Below, in pieces: positions 1 to 11,199 of a DNA stretch of 64,000 nucleotides. The notes below the pieces were generated by a model, which saw only the letters and a list, made by a program, of their open reading frames with translations, was not told the DNA's origin and did not search any database. Location: positions 248,001 through 312,000 of the forward strand of contig JAMXBD010000689.1 of assembly GCA_024138025.1 (NCBI GenBank). Direction: 5' to 3'. Source of the stretch: Combretum micranthum (lineage: Eukaryota; Streptophyta; Magnoliopsida; Myrtales; Combretaceae). Position 1 is the first letter of the stretch. Each line of letters opens with the position of its first letter. The translations under genes were made by a program, and so were the position numbers.

Positions 1-1768
1 TCTCTCTCTTTTTAAATAATTACTCCTCTTGTACATTTGATATACACTCATTGGCTCTCATATCCACGTAGATAATCAAAATTAATGGAGTTTAGGAATA
101 GTGAAAGTGGCCACAAAAAGTATAAAATTTTATTTTTCAAAGTTTAAATACAAAAATGAATTTTCGTGTAAAACTTAGATACTAAATTTGACATTTTTTC
201 CTAATTAAAATGACTTTTCTCAAGATCAACTACAATTAACTTCCACTTAAGCACAAGACACACAAAACTGTCAAGTCAAATATCACAATATCATATATCG
301 ATTCAATAGCTATTTAAATAGTTTCATCTTGAACTCTAACTTTTTTTGTTTGAGCTTTTGCACAAGCTTAAGCTATGGTGAACAATCTTAAATTGACTCG
401 TTCTAACTCTTAATTTTGATTAGGTTTAAATTTTGAGTTTAAATTTAACTTGAAATACCGAAAATAAAAATTCAAACTCAATTAAATTGAAGCTATTTAA
501 ACTCTTCAAGTTTTTTAGCCTTTTTTTATAATTAAAATAACTTTGCTCAAGTTCAAGTTCGATTGCAGTTCACCTTGACTTGAGCATAGAGCTCACAAAG
601 TTGTCAAGCTAAATATCACAAGACTGGATCTTGGTTCAATAAACTATTTAAATAGTTTCATCTTGAACCGGGGATGGACACAAGTTTGTGATATGACATC
701 TCAAAGTTCTATCGTGACATGACAACACATAAAATAACCCTCCAATTTTCCTTAGCTAAAGATAATGTAGCTGAAGTAAATTTTATCATGAAGAATATTT
801 TGATATTAATAAATATGAATTTAAACATACATGAACCGGTTAATAATTTCTTTTTTGGCGACTAATATTACTAATGTAATTTATTTTATTTTTCTTCTCT
901 CGGATGATATAGAGTTTTTTAATTTGTAGGTTGTATATATAGCACATGGGGCTCGGGGAAACTTTTGCTTAGTATTCCAATTAAAATACATAATGCAAAC
1001 TTCCAAAAGTAAAATATTATTTAAAATATTTATATTAAACATTAAATATAAATGGATGAAGACGATAGTTGACACTTGATTTTTGCCAATTTATTAAGTA
1101 TAAAAATGTGAATTTGCTATTGAAACTTTGTTTCCTTTTGTATTTAATTGTTTGAATTTTTTCAAATTTTTTTATTAACTATATAAACTTTATTATTATT
1201 ATTATTATTTTTTTTTTTGCAATCAACTACTGAATGTAGATATTATAAATGAATTTGAAAAGTTGGTAAGTAGTAAATTGAAACTTAATTTTAGATAATT
1301 AATTATACAAAATGATAAAGTTTGGATATCAAATGTAAGATTTACCCAATATAAAATATTCCTTTATGAAAACACAATAACATGCTAACTAAAAATAAAG
1401 AGTTCTCGTACAGCGTGGAGTCCAACTACATTCATGGTACTGATTTACTTTTACGCAAACTATAGACATAAACTCAATAGACATACTATTATTGTGTGTA
1501 TTTCCCCAGCCACAAGCAAACAGATATGGCTAAATATATGGCATTTATTAGATTAGACACAAACTAGGTCCATATGTCCGATTAAGGCAACCATATTTTG
1601 AGCATCCAAAGCTAAGGAGTAGGATGTAAAATAAAATAAAATAAAATAAAGTAGTTTATAATGAAGGGTAAGGGAGTATCATATGTTGTTTTATGAGAGG
1701 GCAAAATAGGTTTCACTATAAAAAGAAAAATAGTAATAACTATCTATTTCTAATCTGCGTGCCTTTTC
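1..1768. other. AT-rich spacer
   Basis: No credible gene is visible. The stretch has simple AT-rich sequence, an (ATT)n/T tract near 1190-1217 and an (AATAA)n-like tract near 1628-1650. The short reading frames here are low-complexity and lack any family resemblance. Confidence 0.6.
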
Positions 1769-2823
1769 CACTACTAAAAATTTTTACTAATAGGCGAGAG
1801 GAAGAGGTGATTTTTACCTCCTCAAAAAAACTGAGGCAAAAATCGCCTCAAGCTAGACAAAGTGAGGAGAAAATCACCTCATGCATGCGTTTCCTGCAAC
1901 CTCCTCAGCACCCCTGCAGCAAGAAGACAATATGTATAAGAAGAAAAATGAATCTCCGTGGAGCAAGAACACAATTTGAAGAAGGAAAAAAAAAAGGATA
2001 TATCTAATTGAGGCGATCCACACCTTCTTTTACAATCCCTTCTTTCATCAACCAAAACAAGTCCTCTTTTCTTTTTCCTAAGGAAACTGGGTTTTAAAAA
2101 CAAAAATTCTATCTCTAAATGTGAATTTCTATCGTAAATTGATTCTATTTGTAGAAATATAACTCTTTTTATCAATTTCCCATCACAAATTTTTCATCGC
2201 AAAATTTTTATCTCTAAAAGCATGTTTTCTTGATCAAGTCCCATACTTTGTAAAATCTGCCAGTAAAAGAGAATAAAACAACTCCTCTTTTCTTTCAAAT
2301 CTCAAATTTTTGAAACCTCCAGCTTCGTAAATATCTAGAACCACCTACCCTCTCTCTGTTATTCAATCCATCATTCCACATGTTGAGCTTCTTCTCACAT
2401 CCTCTATCTCTTTAAATTTCTATCCCATGATTCTACCCTTCGAAAAATCCAACTCATGAAACACCTCTTTTCTTTCAATCTAGACAAATCTAAAATTACC
2501 CATGCTCCATGAAGGCCGAATACTGCAATATTACAAATCTGTGAGATTAAAATGGGGATTTTTAATTATTTGAGTATGCCTGGAGTATTGATAAAATAGT
2601 GAAGGTAGTGCGAATCGAGCTCTTCATTGGTACCCACTTGTATACTATGAAAATTTATCGTGTACATAAGTGGTTTGACGAAATGCCAAAAAAATATCGA
2701 TTTATTTGAAATATCATAGGTTGAAAGTGGAGCTGAGTTGTGGTGTTTCAATGTGAATGTGTTTCTCGCCTTGATTTTTTTTTTTTTTTGAAAAAAATCG
2801 AAATTAGAGGTTTGTTTGTAGTG
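1769..2823. mobile_element. Candidate degenerate CACTA-type (EnSpm) non-autonomous element
   Basis: The left end reads CACTACTAAAAA and the right end, read on the other strand, CACTACAAACAA, which is the family's diagnostic terminal pattern. Just inside the left end are several short hairpin-forming repeats (gaggtg...cacctc and gaggc...gcctc types, 1790-1890), as expected of CACTA subterminal repeats. No transposase is encoded. The flanking 3-bp sequences (TTC and ATA) do not match, so either the boundaries are wrong or the target duplication has decayed. An unrelated AT-rich sequence with chance CACTA ends is the alternative. Confidence 0.35.
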
Positions 2824-4000
2824 ATATTCAATGAAATCATATTTGTCATACTAATGCGAAGGTCAATGAAGGGACTAACGGTGATCAGAAGTTGCTACTA
2901 GCTTTTTGCTTTTTTAATTTAATTTATAGGATTTATTTTTCTATGAATAATTCTTAATCTTTTATTTATTTTAAATTACTAGATAGTTTTTCAATTATAT
3001 AAAATTTATTAGACTATCTAAATAGTGACACATGTCCAATTAGTAATATTTACACATAGTAATAGAACTTAGGTTAGCTCTTAGTAAACAAAAATTACAC
3101 AAGTCACATATTTATAGATAGGTAAAAACACTGTTTGTAATTTACCCTAGGAATAATTAACCAAGTGTTTAAAAATCTTTGCATTTTGCGAACTATCCTA
3201 GTTTTCTCTATTCTCTTTCATTTTTCACCTTCAAGAAAACTAGCACTCACTCTCTCTCTCTCTCTCAAAACTTCTATCATAAGACTCTCAAACTTCTCTT
3301 ACAACTATCCTCAATCTTTTTCCACAAGATAACTTTTTCTCTCAAAAAACTCAAACTTAAACTTATCTTGCTCTAGAAACCTACACCTGTTCAACAACAA
3401 ACAAGGTAAGATCTGTTTCCAAACCTCCAATCATTTGGTTTTCTTTCACTAACTTAAATTTCTAAAAAAATAAGAACAATAAAACTTGAGGAATAAGAAG
3501 CACTAAGGAAGAGTTAGAAGCTTCCACAACTTGAAAGCAAGAAGTGGAAGTAGTAATAGTTGTATTTTTTTAATTGCTACATTATGTAAATGATTATAAC
3601 CTAATGAAATCTTGTTGATAATGATTTGTTTGTGTTCTTTTGATTTGGATGTTGATCAATGAACACATGTTGGAATATGATGATATATTGATAGATGCAT
3701 GATGAACTCAATGCTGCAACGTTTGAAAACCAAAAAGATATTGATGTTTTAATCATGTCTTCTATCTTATTAATTAATGAAATAGACCTAAACAATTAAC
3801 TAAGTGAAAATAAATGATTAATCCATGATTTGATGACAAATGAATGCATGAAAATGGATTAAAGTCAGGTTAAAAACATGAAATAACAAAATAGGGGAAA
3901 ATCAATATTTGCTCATGTGGATAGCATCACTTTAAGGAGGCGAACCGGTGGCTTTTTTATCTTTGTTCATGGTGAAACTTGGTCTTTAGAAAGCTTGAGA
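2824..4000. other. AT-rich spacer with an orphan leader-like segment
   Basis: No convincing coding sequence. It contains a TATA-like box followed by a CT-rich leader-like segment (listed separately). The last five bases, TGAGA (3996-4000), are the left target-site duplication of the element that follows. Confidence 0.5.
3108..3406 (+). promoter_or_regulatory. Orphan promoter/5'-leader-like segment
   Basis: An atatttatagata box at 3108-3120 is followed by a pyrimidine-rich stretch including a CT microsatellite (about 3249-3267). The stretch runs into ACAAG|GTAAGAT at 3401-3412, which matches a plant 5' splice site. This is the look of a non-coding first exon, but no coding exon follows before the 4001 element. 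It could equally be a decayed LTR region. This is inference from composition only. Confidence 0.2.
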
Positions 4001-5559
4001 TGTCACGCCCCGAGGGTATCATAGATGGGACAGTTTCGCCATACACAATACCAGGCTTAAGATTAAATCACAAGTCTCTTAAAGCCAGAAATATTGTGCA
4101 GAAGCGTATCCTGAATAGATAACCAATGGGCTTGATAGTATCAGATTAGCCACATATTGTACAACTAATAGTCTCAAAACTAACTACTAACAACTGCAGA
4201 AATATAACATTAAAAGAAAAATAGTTTAGGAGTGTATATAACAAAGCAGTTGGATTACTGATCCTACAAATATTACAATCCTGTTTCCAAAAACTTTTTA
4301 GAAACCCCTCCCAGGAAAAAGAAGAAGGAACTCTCTTCAACCCTCGTATCATTCCCTCAAAACCCTGAATCCGTAGAGGAGCTAACCTGAGGGTAGACTC
4401 GTCCTGGCTGGTACCAAATATAATCCTGTGACAATAAACTGTAAGTGAGTGAGCGATCCACAGGCTCAGCGAGTTATACTCCTCACTCTATACTATTCAA
4501 GCAAGTTATTAATTCAAACATATGTAATGCAAACAATCAAGTGGACAAATATATATAGCCGACCGGTAACCATATACATATTCGGATTTGCGCCCTCCGA
4601 ATCCGGGGTTGGGGTACATCCACTCATCAGCACCCAGATTAATATACTTCGGGAATCAAATTTCTCAAGAAAACTTTTTATATATCAAAATAATATACAT
4701 ATAACAACATCCCATTGAAGTAATAAATCCAAAACAATGACTCGGCGCGATTCTAAGAGTAGGGCCGTCTCCCCAGGACGATTAGTTCCCTATCTCTTAA
4801 AACAAGGCCCATGGTACACACTAGGTATATACCACTTCGGTCCTCCATGTTTACCATCCTCACGGGACAGTGTGGCCCATCCGGGTCAAGGTGTAGTGGT
4901 GATGGCCTTCTTCGTGCATAAATGCCATGCATGAATGTATTCAATTATTATGCCATATTGTTTTATATTCATTTATTTGGCGTGCAAACAATTATCATAC
5001 ACTTTCATTTCTATTCTATAACAACCAATGGGTTAGAATATAATTACAATATTTTATCAACCAATTCAAGTAACAACAACCACAATTTATTTCCCAACCC
5101 CTTAATATTTTATTACTTGCTTAATTCTATTCTACAACCACAATCAAGTATAGAGATCATAGGAATATACTCACCTATCCATATTTCTTGTCAGTCGTAA
5201 TAGTCAACAGACAGGTCAAGCTCAGAGTCAGAATCACCTGAATATAATTAAAGATAGAAATATACTATAAGAATTGACTAAAAACATCTAATATATATTT
5301 CTATGCTACAGACTTTCTATATTTCTGAAATCTAGCACTAAAATCTTATGTGACTAACTTAATTCAATTTAACTCAGATTTTTACGTACAAAGGCGGTTT
5401 AATACTATTTTAGAGTTATTTCAAAATATAAGTAAAATAATAATAAAAGAAAATTTATTATTATTAATGATAAAGAAAATTTTAATTAAATAACATAAAT
5501 AACTAAAAATATATATAAGTACGTATTGAAAAGTTGAAGGAATTAATTTAATAGACATG

Positions 5560-5622
5560 AATAATAATAATAATAATAATACTACTAATCATAATACTAA
5601 TAATAATAATAATAATAATAAT
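5560..5622. repeat. (TAA)n microsatellite, interrupted
   Basis: Two runs of ATAATAATAA separated by a short interruption, inside the 4001-6924 element. Confidence 0.9.
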
Positions 5623-5884
5623 ATATGCCATATTTACGTCTATGTATGTATAAGCATATTATAGAATAAATAAACTAATATGTTTATATTATATTAAACA
5701 AATTAACTCTTATATATATATATATATATATGAAGTATAAGCATATAAGGTAAGAAATATAATATATCATATAGTATATATATGTATAAATATATATAAT
5801 ATATAACATATAAGTGTCCATACATATCTATGTATACATATACCAACTATATATATAACATATACATATATATATATATCCAAC

Positions 5885-6260
5885 GCATAAGGAGAACAGA
5901 GCAGCCGCTGCGGAGGATGAGCAGCGCTGCTGCTCCGGAGCGCTCGCCTTGAGCCCTTTCTATGCGCTCCTTGAGCGCTAGCTCGAGTGCTCGATGTGCG
6001 CTCCTTGAGCGCTCGCTAGCGCTCGTTGAGTGCTGCTCCGAGCGCCCATCAGGCCTCCCAGCGCGCGCGCGATGAGGTGTGGTGTGCGTGGATGCTCGGT
6101 GGAGGCAGAGCACCCTGCTCTGTTCGTGCGTGGTGGTGTGTGTGCGGCGGTGGGCGGTGAACGATGCAGTGGTGTGTGCTGCTGTGTGGAGCGGTGTGAG
6201 CAGTGGTGCTGTGGTGGTGGAACGTGCGCTGTGGGTGGTGGTGCTGTGGTGAAACGAAGA
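5885..6260. repeat. GC-rich low-complexity island with AGCGCT palindromes
   Basis: Abrupt GC-rich block in otherwise AT-rich DNA. Variants of CTCCTTGAGCGCT, GAGCGCTCG and GCTCGCTAGCGCT recur between 5940 and 6060, followed by G/T-rich sequence to 6250 and a purine-rich (GAA) tract to about 6440. The long overlapping reading frames on both strands here are by-products of composition (His/Thr/Arg-rich) and are not called as genes. Confidence 0.7.
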
Positions 6261-7476
6261 AGAAGAAGAACAGCAAAGGAAAGAAAGAAAGAAACAGAAG
6301 GAAAACAACTTACTGCTTCAGACCGTTGCTGCCAGATGAACCGAGGAAGAAGAAAGAAAAAGAAAAGAAAAAAAAACGAAACAAACAAAGAAAGGAAAAG
6401 AAAAAACTGATTAAAAACGGAAAGGAAGAAGAAGAGGAGGATGCAGCCTTATATGTATATATATATAGCTCCCAAACAAACAGAGGCTTAAAGTCAAAGA
6501 AGAAAAACGTCAGACATATCCTTACCCAAAAAGAAAATTAATCTTATATATATATATATAATAAGTTGATCACAACATGGATCTTGCTAAATTGTTTGTT
6601 GACTAATTTGTCTCGAAATAATTTAATCAAAAATAAGAAATATCAAAATTAAACAAAATAGCGCGGTTCAAAATTATAATAGTAAATCAAATAATATTTT
6701 TATCGTATAAGATCAATTATTCAAACAACTTTGAAACGAAGAATTTATAAATTAAATCTTTAATTACTGCTGTTTAGAGTATATTCATAGTTGAATAAAG
6801 AAAAATCAATTTATTAAGAAGTTTATAATCAATTTGATATATAAAATAAAATTATCAAAATAATAATTAAAATTACCAAGACAATTTAGTGAATCGGAAA
6901 TCAGAAATATTTTCGAAGCTCACATGAGATGCCTACTACATATTCATAAAAAGAACCCCAAAAAAACTAGACCAAACCGGCCTCAATTTTGACAAAATTT
7001 GTCAAACATCAAGCTAAATTCCCTATTTTGGTCAAACTTGATGTTTTTTATTTTAAAACCAAATTATATCAATCTAAATAAGTTGAATTGGCCTAAAATC
7101 ATCTAAAAAAATATAAGAAAATCTTTGAGTGAAAATTTGGTGTCAAAAACCGACCTAGATGTAACTAAGTTGGTCCAATCTTTTGGGGTAGCGTGCTAAA
7201 CTGAAAATTATGTTGGAGTTTGTGACCCGTTTTCAGTAATCGTTTTTCGTAGTTAAATCTGTAATGAATGAATATTTGATTATATATTTATTATTCATTC
7301 ATTATACATTTAAGAGTCATAATTTTGGTATTTGTATAATGAATGAATATTTGACTATATATTTATTATTCATTCATTATACATTTAAGAGATATCATTT
7401 TGGCATTTATAGTCGACTAGCTATATACACATATAAATGATAAAGCACAATTTTGGCAAAAACGAAAAATGATAAA

Positions 7477-7489
7477 GCTCTGATACCAA
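7477..7489 (-). promoter_or_regulatory. Primer-binding site (tRNA-Met type)
   Basis: The minus strand reads TTGGTATCAGAGC immediately after the end of the 7491-7925 LTR, the usual initiator tRNA-Met primer site of plant copia elements. Confidence 0.6.
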
Positions 7490-7490
7490 T

Positions 7491-7925
7491 TTGATATAAA
7501 TAAACAATGGCAAAGACAAAGAGATATGATAAAGCACACATAGGATTTACGTGGAAAACCCAAATCGGGAAAAACCACTGGCAGAGGAGAGAGAATTCAC
7601 TATATGTCGATAATGGAGTACAAAAGAGAGAGTAACACAATACAAATCAAAACTCTCTCATTTTCTCACTCTCTCATACAAACCCTAACAAAACACATAT
7701 TTATATGTGTATACAGCTAGCCGCAATAAAGGCCAAAATTATGTCTCTTAAATGTATAATGAATGAATAATAAATATATAGTCAAATATTCATTCATTAT
7801 ACAAATACCAAAATTATGACTCTTAAATGTATAATGGATGAATAATAAATATATAATCAAATATTCATTCATTACACATTTAACTAAGAAAAAAGACTAC
7901 TGAAAACGGGTCACAAACTCCAACA
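7491..7925 (-). repeat. TRIM-like LTR, minus-strand copy
   Basis: Minus-strand LTR starting TGTTGGAGTTTGTGACCC at 7925. A purine tract lies immediately 5' of it (7926-7938 on the minus strand) and a tRNA-Met primer site immediately 3' of it (7477-7489). This LTR can therefore serve as 3' LTR for the segment to its right and 5' LTR for the segment to its left, implying tandem or recombined copies. Confidence 0.65.
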
Positions 7926-8122
7926 ATCTCCACCTTGACACGGATTCAGGAGCTTCGATATAAAAACAAAACATTCTTCACCTCTTCGACAAAACCTATA
8001 AAAGGGCTCAATCGACACAGAACATTCTCCACCTCTACCAAGAAAATCTGGTGTTGCGACCCAAGAACGGAATATCATACTTCAAAGTTGCCATTGTCGA
8101 AGAGACACGAAATCAAACCTTT

Positions 8123-8135
8123 GGCTCTGATACCA
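8123..8135 (-). promoter_or_regulatory. Primer-binding site (tRNA-Met type)
   Basis: The minus strand reads TGGTATCAGAGCC, adjoining the truncated LTR at 8146-8300. Confidence 0.6.
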
Positions 8136-8495
8136 CTTATTAGAAGACGAACAATGGCAAAAACGAAAAATGATAAAGTACACACAGGATTTATGTGGAA
8201 AACCCAAATCGGGAAAAACCACAGGCAGAGGAGAGAGAATTCACTATATGTCGATAATGGAGTACAAAAGAGAGAGTAACAAAATACAAATCAAAACTTT
8301 GTCAAGGTAGAGATTGTTGGAGCTTCTGACCCGTTTTCAGTAGTCGTTTTTCGTAGTAAAATGTATAATGAATGAATATTTGGAAGAGGTGGAGAATGTT
8401 CTGTGTCGATTGAGCCCTTTTATAGGTTTTGTCGAAGAGGTGAAGAATGTTTTGTTTTTATGTCGAAGCTCCTGAATCCGTGTCAAGGTAGAGAT

Positions 8496-8922
8496 TGTTG
8501 GAGCTTCTGACCCGTTTTCAGTAGTCGTTTTTCGTAGTAAAATGTATAATGAATGAATATTTGATTATATATTTATTATTCATTCATTATACATTTAAGA
8601 GTCATAATTTTGGTATTTGTATAATTAATGAATATTTCACTATATATTTATTATTCATTCATTATACATTTAAGAGACATAATTTTGGCCTTTATTGCGG
8701 CTAGCTGTATACACATAAATATGTGTTTTGTTAGGGTTTGTATGAGAGTGAGAAAATGAGAGAGTTTTGATTTGTATTTTGTTACTCTCTCTCTTTGTAC
8801 TCCATTATCGACATATAGTGAATTCTCTCTCCTCTGCCAGTGGTTTTTCCCGATTTGGGTTTTCCACGTAAATCCTGTGTGTGCTTTATCATTTTTTTTT
8901 TGCCATTGTTCGTCTTATAACA
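8496..8922 (+). repeat. TRIM-like LTR, plus-strand copy
   Basis: It begins TGTTGGAGCTTCTGACCCG and ends GTCTTATAACA. It is directly preceded by the element's purine tract (AAGGTAGAGATTG). The sequence is the reverse complement of the 7491-7925 LTR with scattered differences. Confidence 0.65.
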
Positions 8923-9106
8923 CATTGTAATGAATTATTTAATGTGAGTTAGTTCTAATTTGGTTAAAAATATATGAATTAAGTGTAGATAATATATTTC
9001 CATATTAAAATATAAAATTTAAATTGAATAATTAAATAATGTGATATTAGGAGTTAATTAATAACAAATAGGTACAAATAATGGGTTATAATGTAAGTTT
9101 ACACTT

Positions 9107-9760
9107 TGTGTGGGTATGAATCTGGATGCAACGATCACGTGCGTGTCGCGTGACTATCGCGCTACTCGTGACCTAGGGAAACAACACGTGATAGGATGAT
9201 CAAGAGAGTATCGTGTAGGGAGGAGGAGTAGGCAATCTCAATAGGCTCTAACACAAGTGTGACAAGCGAGGGAGCTATTGAGCATCAACCTCACTAAGTA
9301 CCACGAATATCGTGTGCGTTCTTGAGTAAGTCGGGTAATTGATTCACTAAGATGGAAATCCGACAGCACAACGGTGTTTGTCCAAGATTTTCACCTTGTC
9401 CAAATGAGGTAAGGACTAAGGGTATTTATAGAGAATCCAGCTGTCGATGTCGTCCGTTAGATGAGACAAACGAATGACGGCTAGGATGAGTCCCTCCCAT
9501 TATGGATATGGATGTGGGCTCCCTTATGGACCCAGGCCCATAAGGCCTTCATTGTAATGTGTGTGAGCCAATTTGAGAAAGGTTAGAATTGGGCAGGCCA
9601 ATTCCAACGGGCCCTACTCCAAGCCCACCATGCCAATTCTCCCATGATCATCCCAATTGAACTGAGCCTAATTCTTTAAGCCCTGTCACATTAGCCCAAA
9701 GAATCAAATCCAAATAAGAATAAGGCTCAAGGCCTTTGTAATCAAATTTGTATATCTACA
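9107..9760 (-). repeat. 3' LTR of the gene-capturing gypsy element
   Basis: 654 bp, TG...CA, near-identical to 18681-19334. It contains several CACGTG/CACGTGAT-type words near its left end. Confidence 0.92.
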
Positions 9761-9776
9761 TTTTGCCCCCTGACCA
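9761..9776 (-). promoter_or_regulatory. Polypurine tract
   Basis: The minus strand reads GGTCAGGGGGCAAAA immediately before the 3' LTR, the expected plus-strand priming site for this group. Confidence 0.75.
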
Positions 9777-10667
9777 AAGTCTTTCGAGCCATATCGAAAG
9801 GATTTGGGCATTAATTAAGCCCTTTCGAATGACAAAAGTCTCATCCAGTGCATGTGCGCTATAACTTAGCTGCACTGCTGCTTGATGTGTTAACTCCTTA
9901 AGAATTCGTGATATGAAAGTTTGATGTAACAATGTCAAACAGTTGAATCTTCTCGGGGTATATTCTTGCAATATCGCTTGCCCATGCAAGTCGCCTTAGA
10001 TCCAAATTTTATTGTCACTAAGACGGCAATATATGCATATTGACAATTTCCTTCGATGGATGGTCTTCCTCGCGTGTGCTAATTTATCTTGTATGTTTGA
10101 TTTACATAAATGATTCATCGCGGTAAGTTGATTTTGTCTTCACTTCCAAATACCTCAGTCATGATTTGACTTGTCATCATCCTTCGAACCAAAATTTCAA
10201 CACAAGAATGTGTAAATAACTCCATTTGCCATTTCAGCATGTTCAATACACCTCTTACACTTTCAGTCCTTTTTCAACATCTAGCTCGTTTCTCTCCATC
10301 ATCTCAATGATAAATAGCCTCACACTTATCTAATATTTCCAAAGTAATGGACGTGTCATGCCTATGATCGACCTTGTCGTACTTTCATTGTGATAACGAT
10401 GATTACATAATTAAGATTTCGGCACAATGCTTTCCATATCTTGTTGCTTGCCATAATTCTAAAACTTCAAATATATACCGAACTTGATTGACTTATATAA
10501 AGACAAAGTCTGTAGTTAAGTTCATTACCGAAGTCGGACATTCAAACGAAACCCATATCATGCTCATGAAATTTTCTTAGATTTAACCTCAGGTAGTCCT
10601 ATGTTAAATCTTAACCACACAAGTCAAGCAACATTCAGTCGGTTCATTGCTGGTAGGATTAACAAGT
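9777..10667. other. Non-coding 3' part of the gypsy element
   Basis: No recognisable domain. The short minus-strand reading frame near 9756-9989 starts inside the LTR/purine tract and has no family resemblance. Confidence 0.5.
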
Positions 10668-10740
10668 GATCGCATAGCGCAGTGGATTAGCGCGTTTGAT
10701 TTCGGATCAAAAGGTTACGCGTCCAATCCAGGGCAGAGGT
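10668..10740 (+). pseudogene. Degenerate tRNA-Arg (anticodon TCG)
   Basis: The first 50 or so bases follow the plant tRNA-Arg(TCG) closely: acceptor 5' side GATCGCA, A-box TAGCGCAGTGG, D-arm, and an anticodon arm with stem TTTGA/TCAAA and loop TTTCGGA. The T-arm is ruined: the GGTTCGANTCC box is replaced by a GCGTCCAATCC-like sequence with no stem. The 3' acceptor strand does not pair with the 5' side, so a functional tRNA is unlikely. It lies next to the captured gene pieces and was probably carried in with them. Confidence 0.7.
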
Positions 10741-11199
10741 AAAATGGAATTTTCCTTTTTGTTAAATGCGCTCATCACACACACACAAGTGGAGCACATG
10801 GCATGTGCCACACACATAATCCCTGCCTCTCTTCCATTTCTCAACCGCATGAACTGTGCAGAACATTTCCAACTGTTTTTTTTTCCATATATATCAGAAC
10901 AAGGACATGGTACAATTTTATACCATGGACAGATATCGAAATTTGATTGGCCTCCGATACAAAAGAACACAACCCATTCTCTTCAAAATATTTCCAGCTT
11001 CGTGTTTTTGCAGCTTCAATTTTTTTTTTTTTTTAAAACCATAGCTTGCTTGTAGCTTGCTTTCCTTTTCTTCTTTCTTATTTCATTTCCACATTCTATT
11101 TAGCCGAAAACCTCAAGACTTGATTTAGAGGACCACCTCGTCGACGCCACTTAAACCCTAATCCTAACTCCAATGCTTTCCTCTACCACCAACCTCTTC

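Larger units (their letters stand above)
4001..6924. mobile_element. Non-coding TG...CA element with 5-bp TSD (solo-LTR-like), 2.9 kb
   Basis: It begins TGTCACGCCCCGAGGG and ends TTTTCGAAGCTCACA, and is flanked by the 5-bp direct repeat TGAGA at 3996-4000 and 6925-6929. TG/CA ends plus a 5-bp duplication are the signature of an LTR. No ORF, primer-binding site or polypurine tract pair is visible, so a solo long LTR is the simplest reading. It resembles the 24263-28470 element at both ends and in an internal 'gcgccctcc...ggggttggggt' block near 4590. Long LTRs of this size occur in the chromovirus Tekay/Del clade, but the lineage is not shown here. A TATA-like tatatatatata stretch lies near 6452-6467. 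Confidence 0.7.
7211..8922. mobile_element. Cluster of TRIM-like small LTR retroelements in head-to-head orientation
   Basis: The LTR begins TGTTGGAG and is about 430 bp. A near-complete copy lies on the minus strand (7491-7925) and another on the plus strand (8496-8922), with partial copies at 7211-7440 (+), 8146-8300 (-) and 8315-8382 (+). Between the minus-strand LTRs lies an internal segment of only about 220 bp. It is bounded by a tRNA-Met-type primer-binding site (TGGTATCAGAGCC on the minus strand) and a purine tract (AAGGTGGAGATTG) next to the LTR. That is a complete but gene-less copia-type LTR element, i.e. TRIM/SMART-like. Inverted copies would fold into long hairpins. Confidence 0.7.

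Noticed and set aside
5847..6541. Several overlapping reading frames of 75-153 codons on both strands
   Set aside because: They arise from the GC-rich/GAA-rich low-complexity block inside the 4001-6924 element; His/Thr/Arg-rich composition, no domains, frames open on both strands at once.
7935..8279. 114-codon plus-strand frame
   Set aside because: Lies across the internal region and truncated LTR of the TRIM-like cluster; it reads through primer site and LTR and is not coding.
10696..11055. 119-codon plus frame and 87-codon minus frame
   Set aside because: They start inside the tRNA relic and run through leader-like sequence; no protein similarity recognised.
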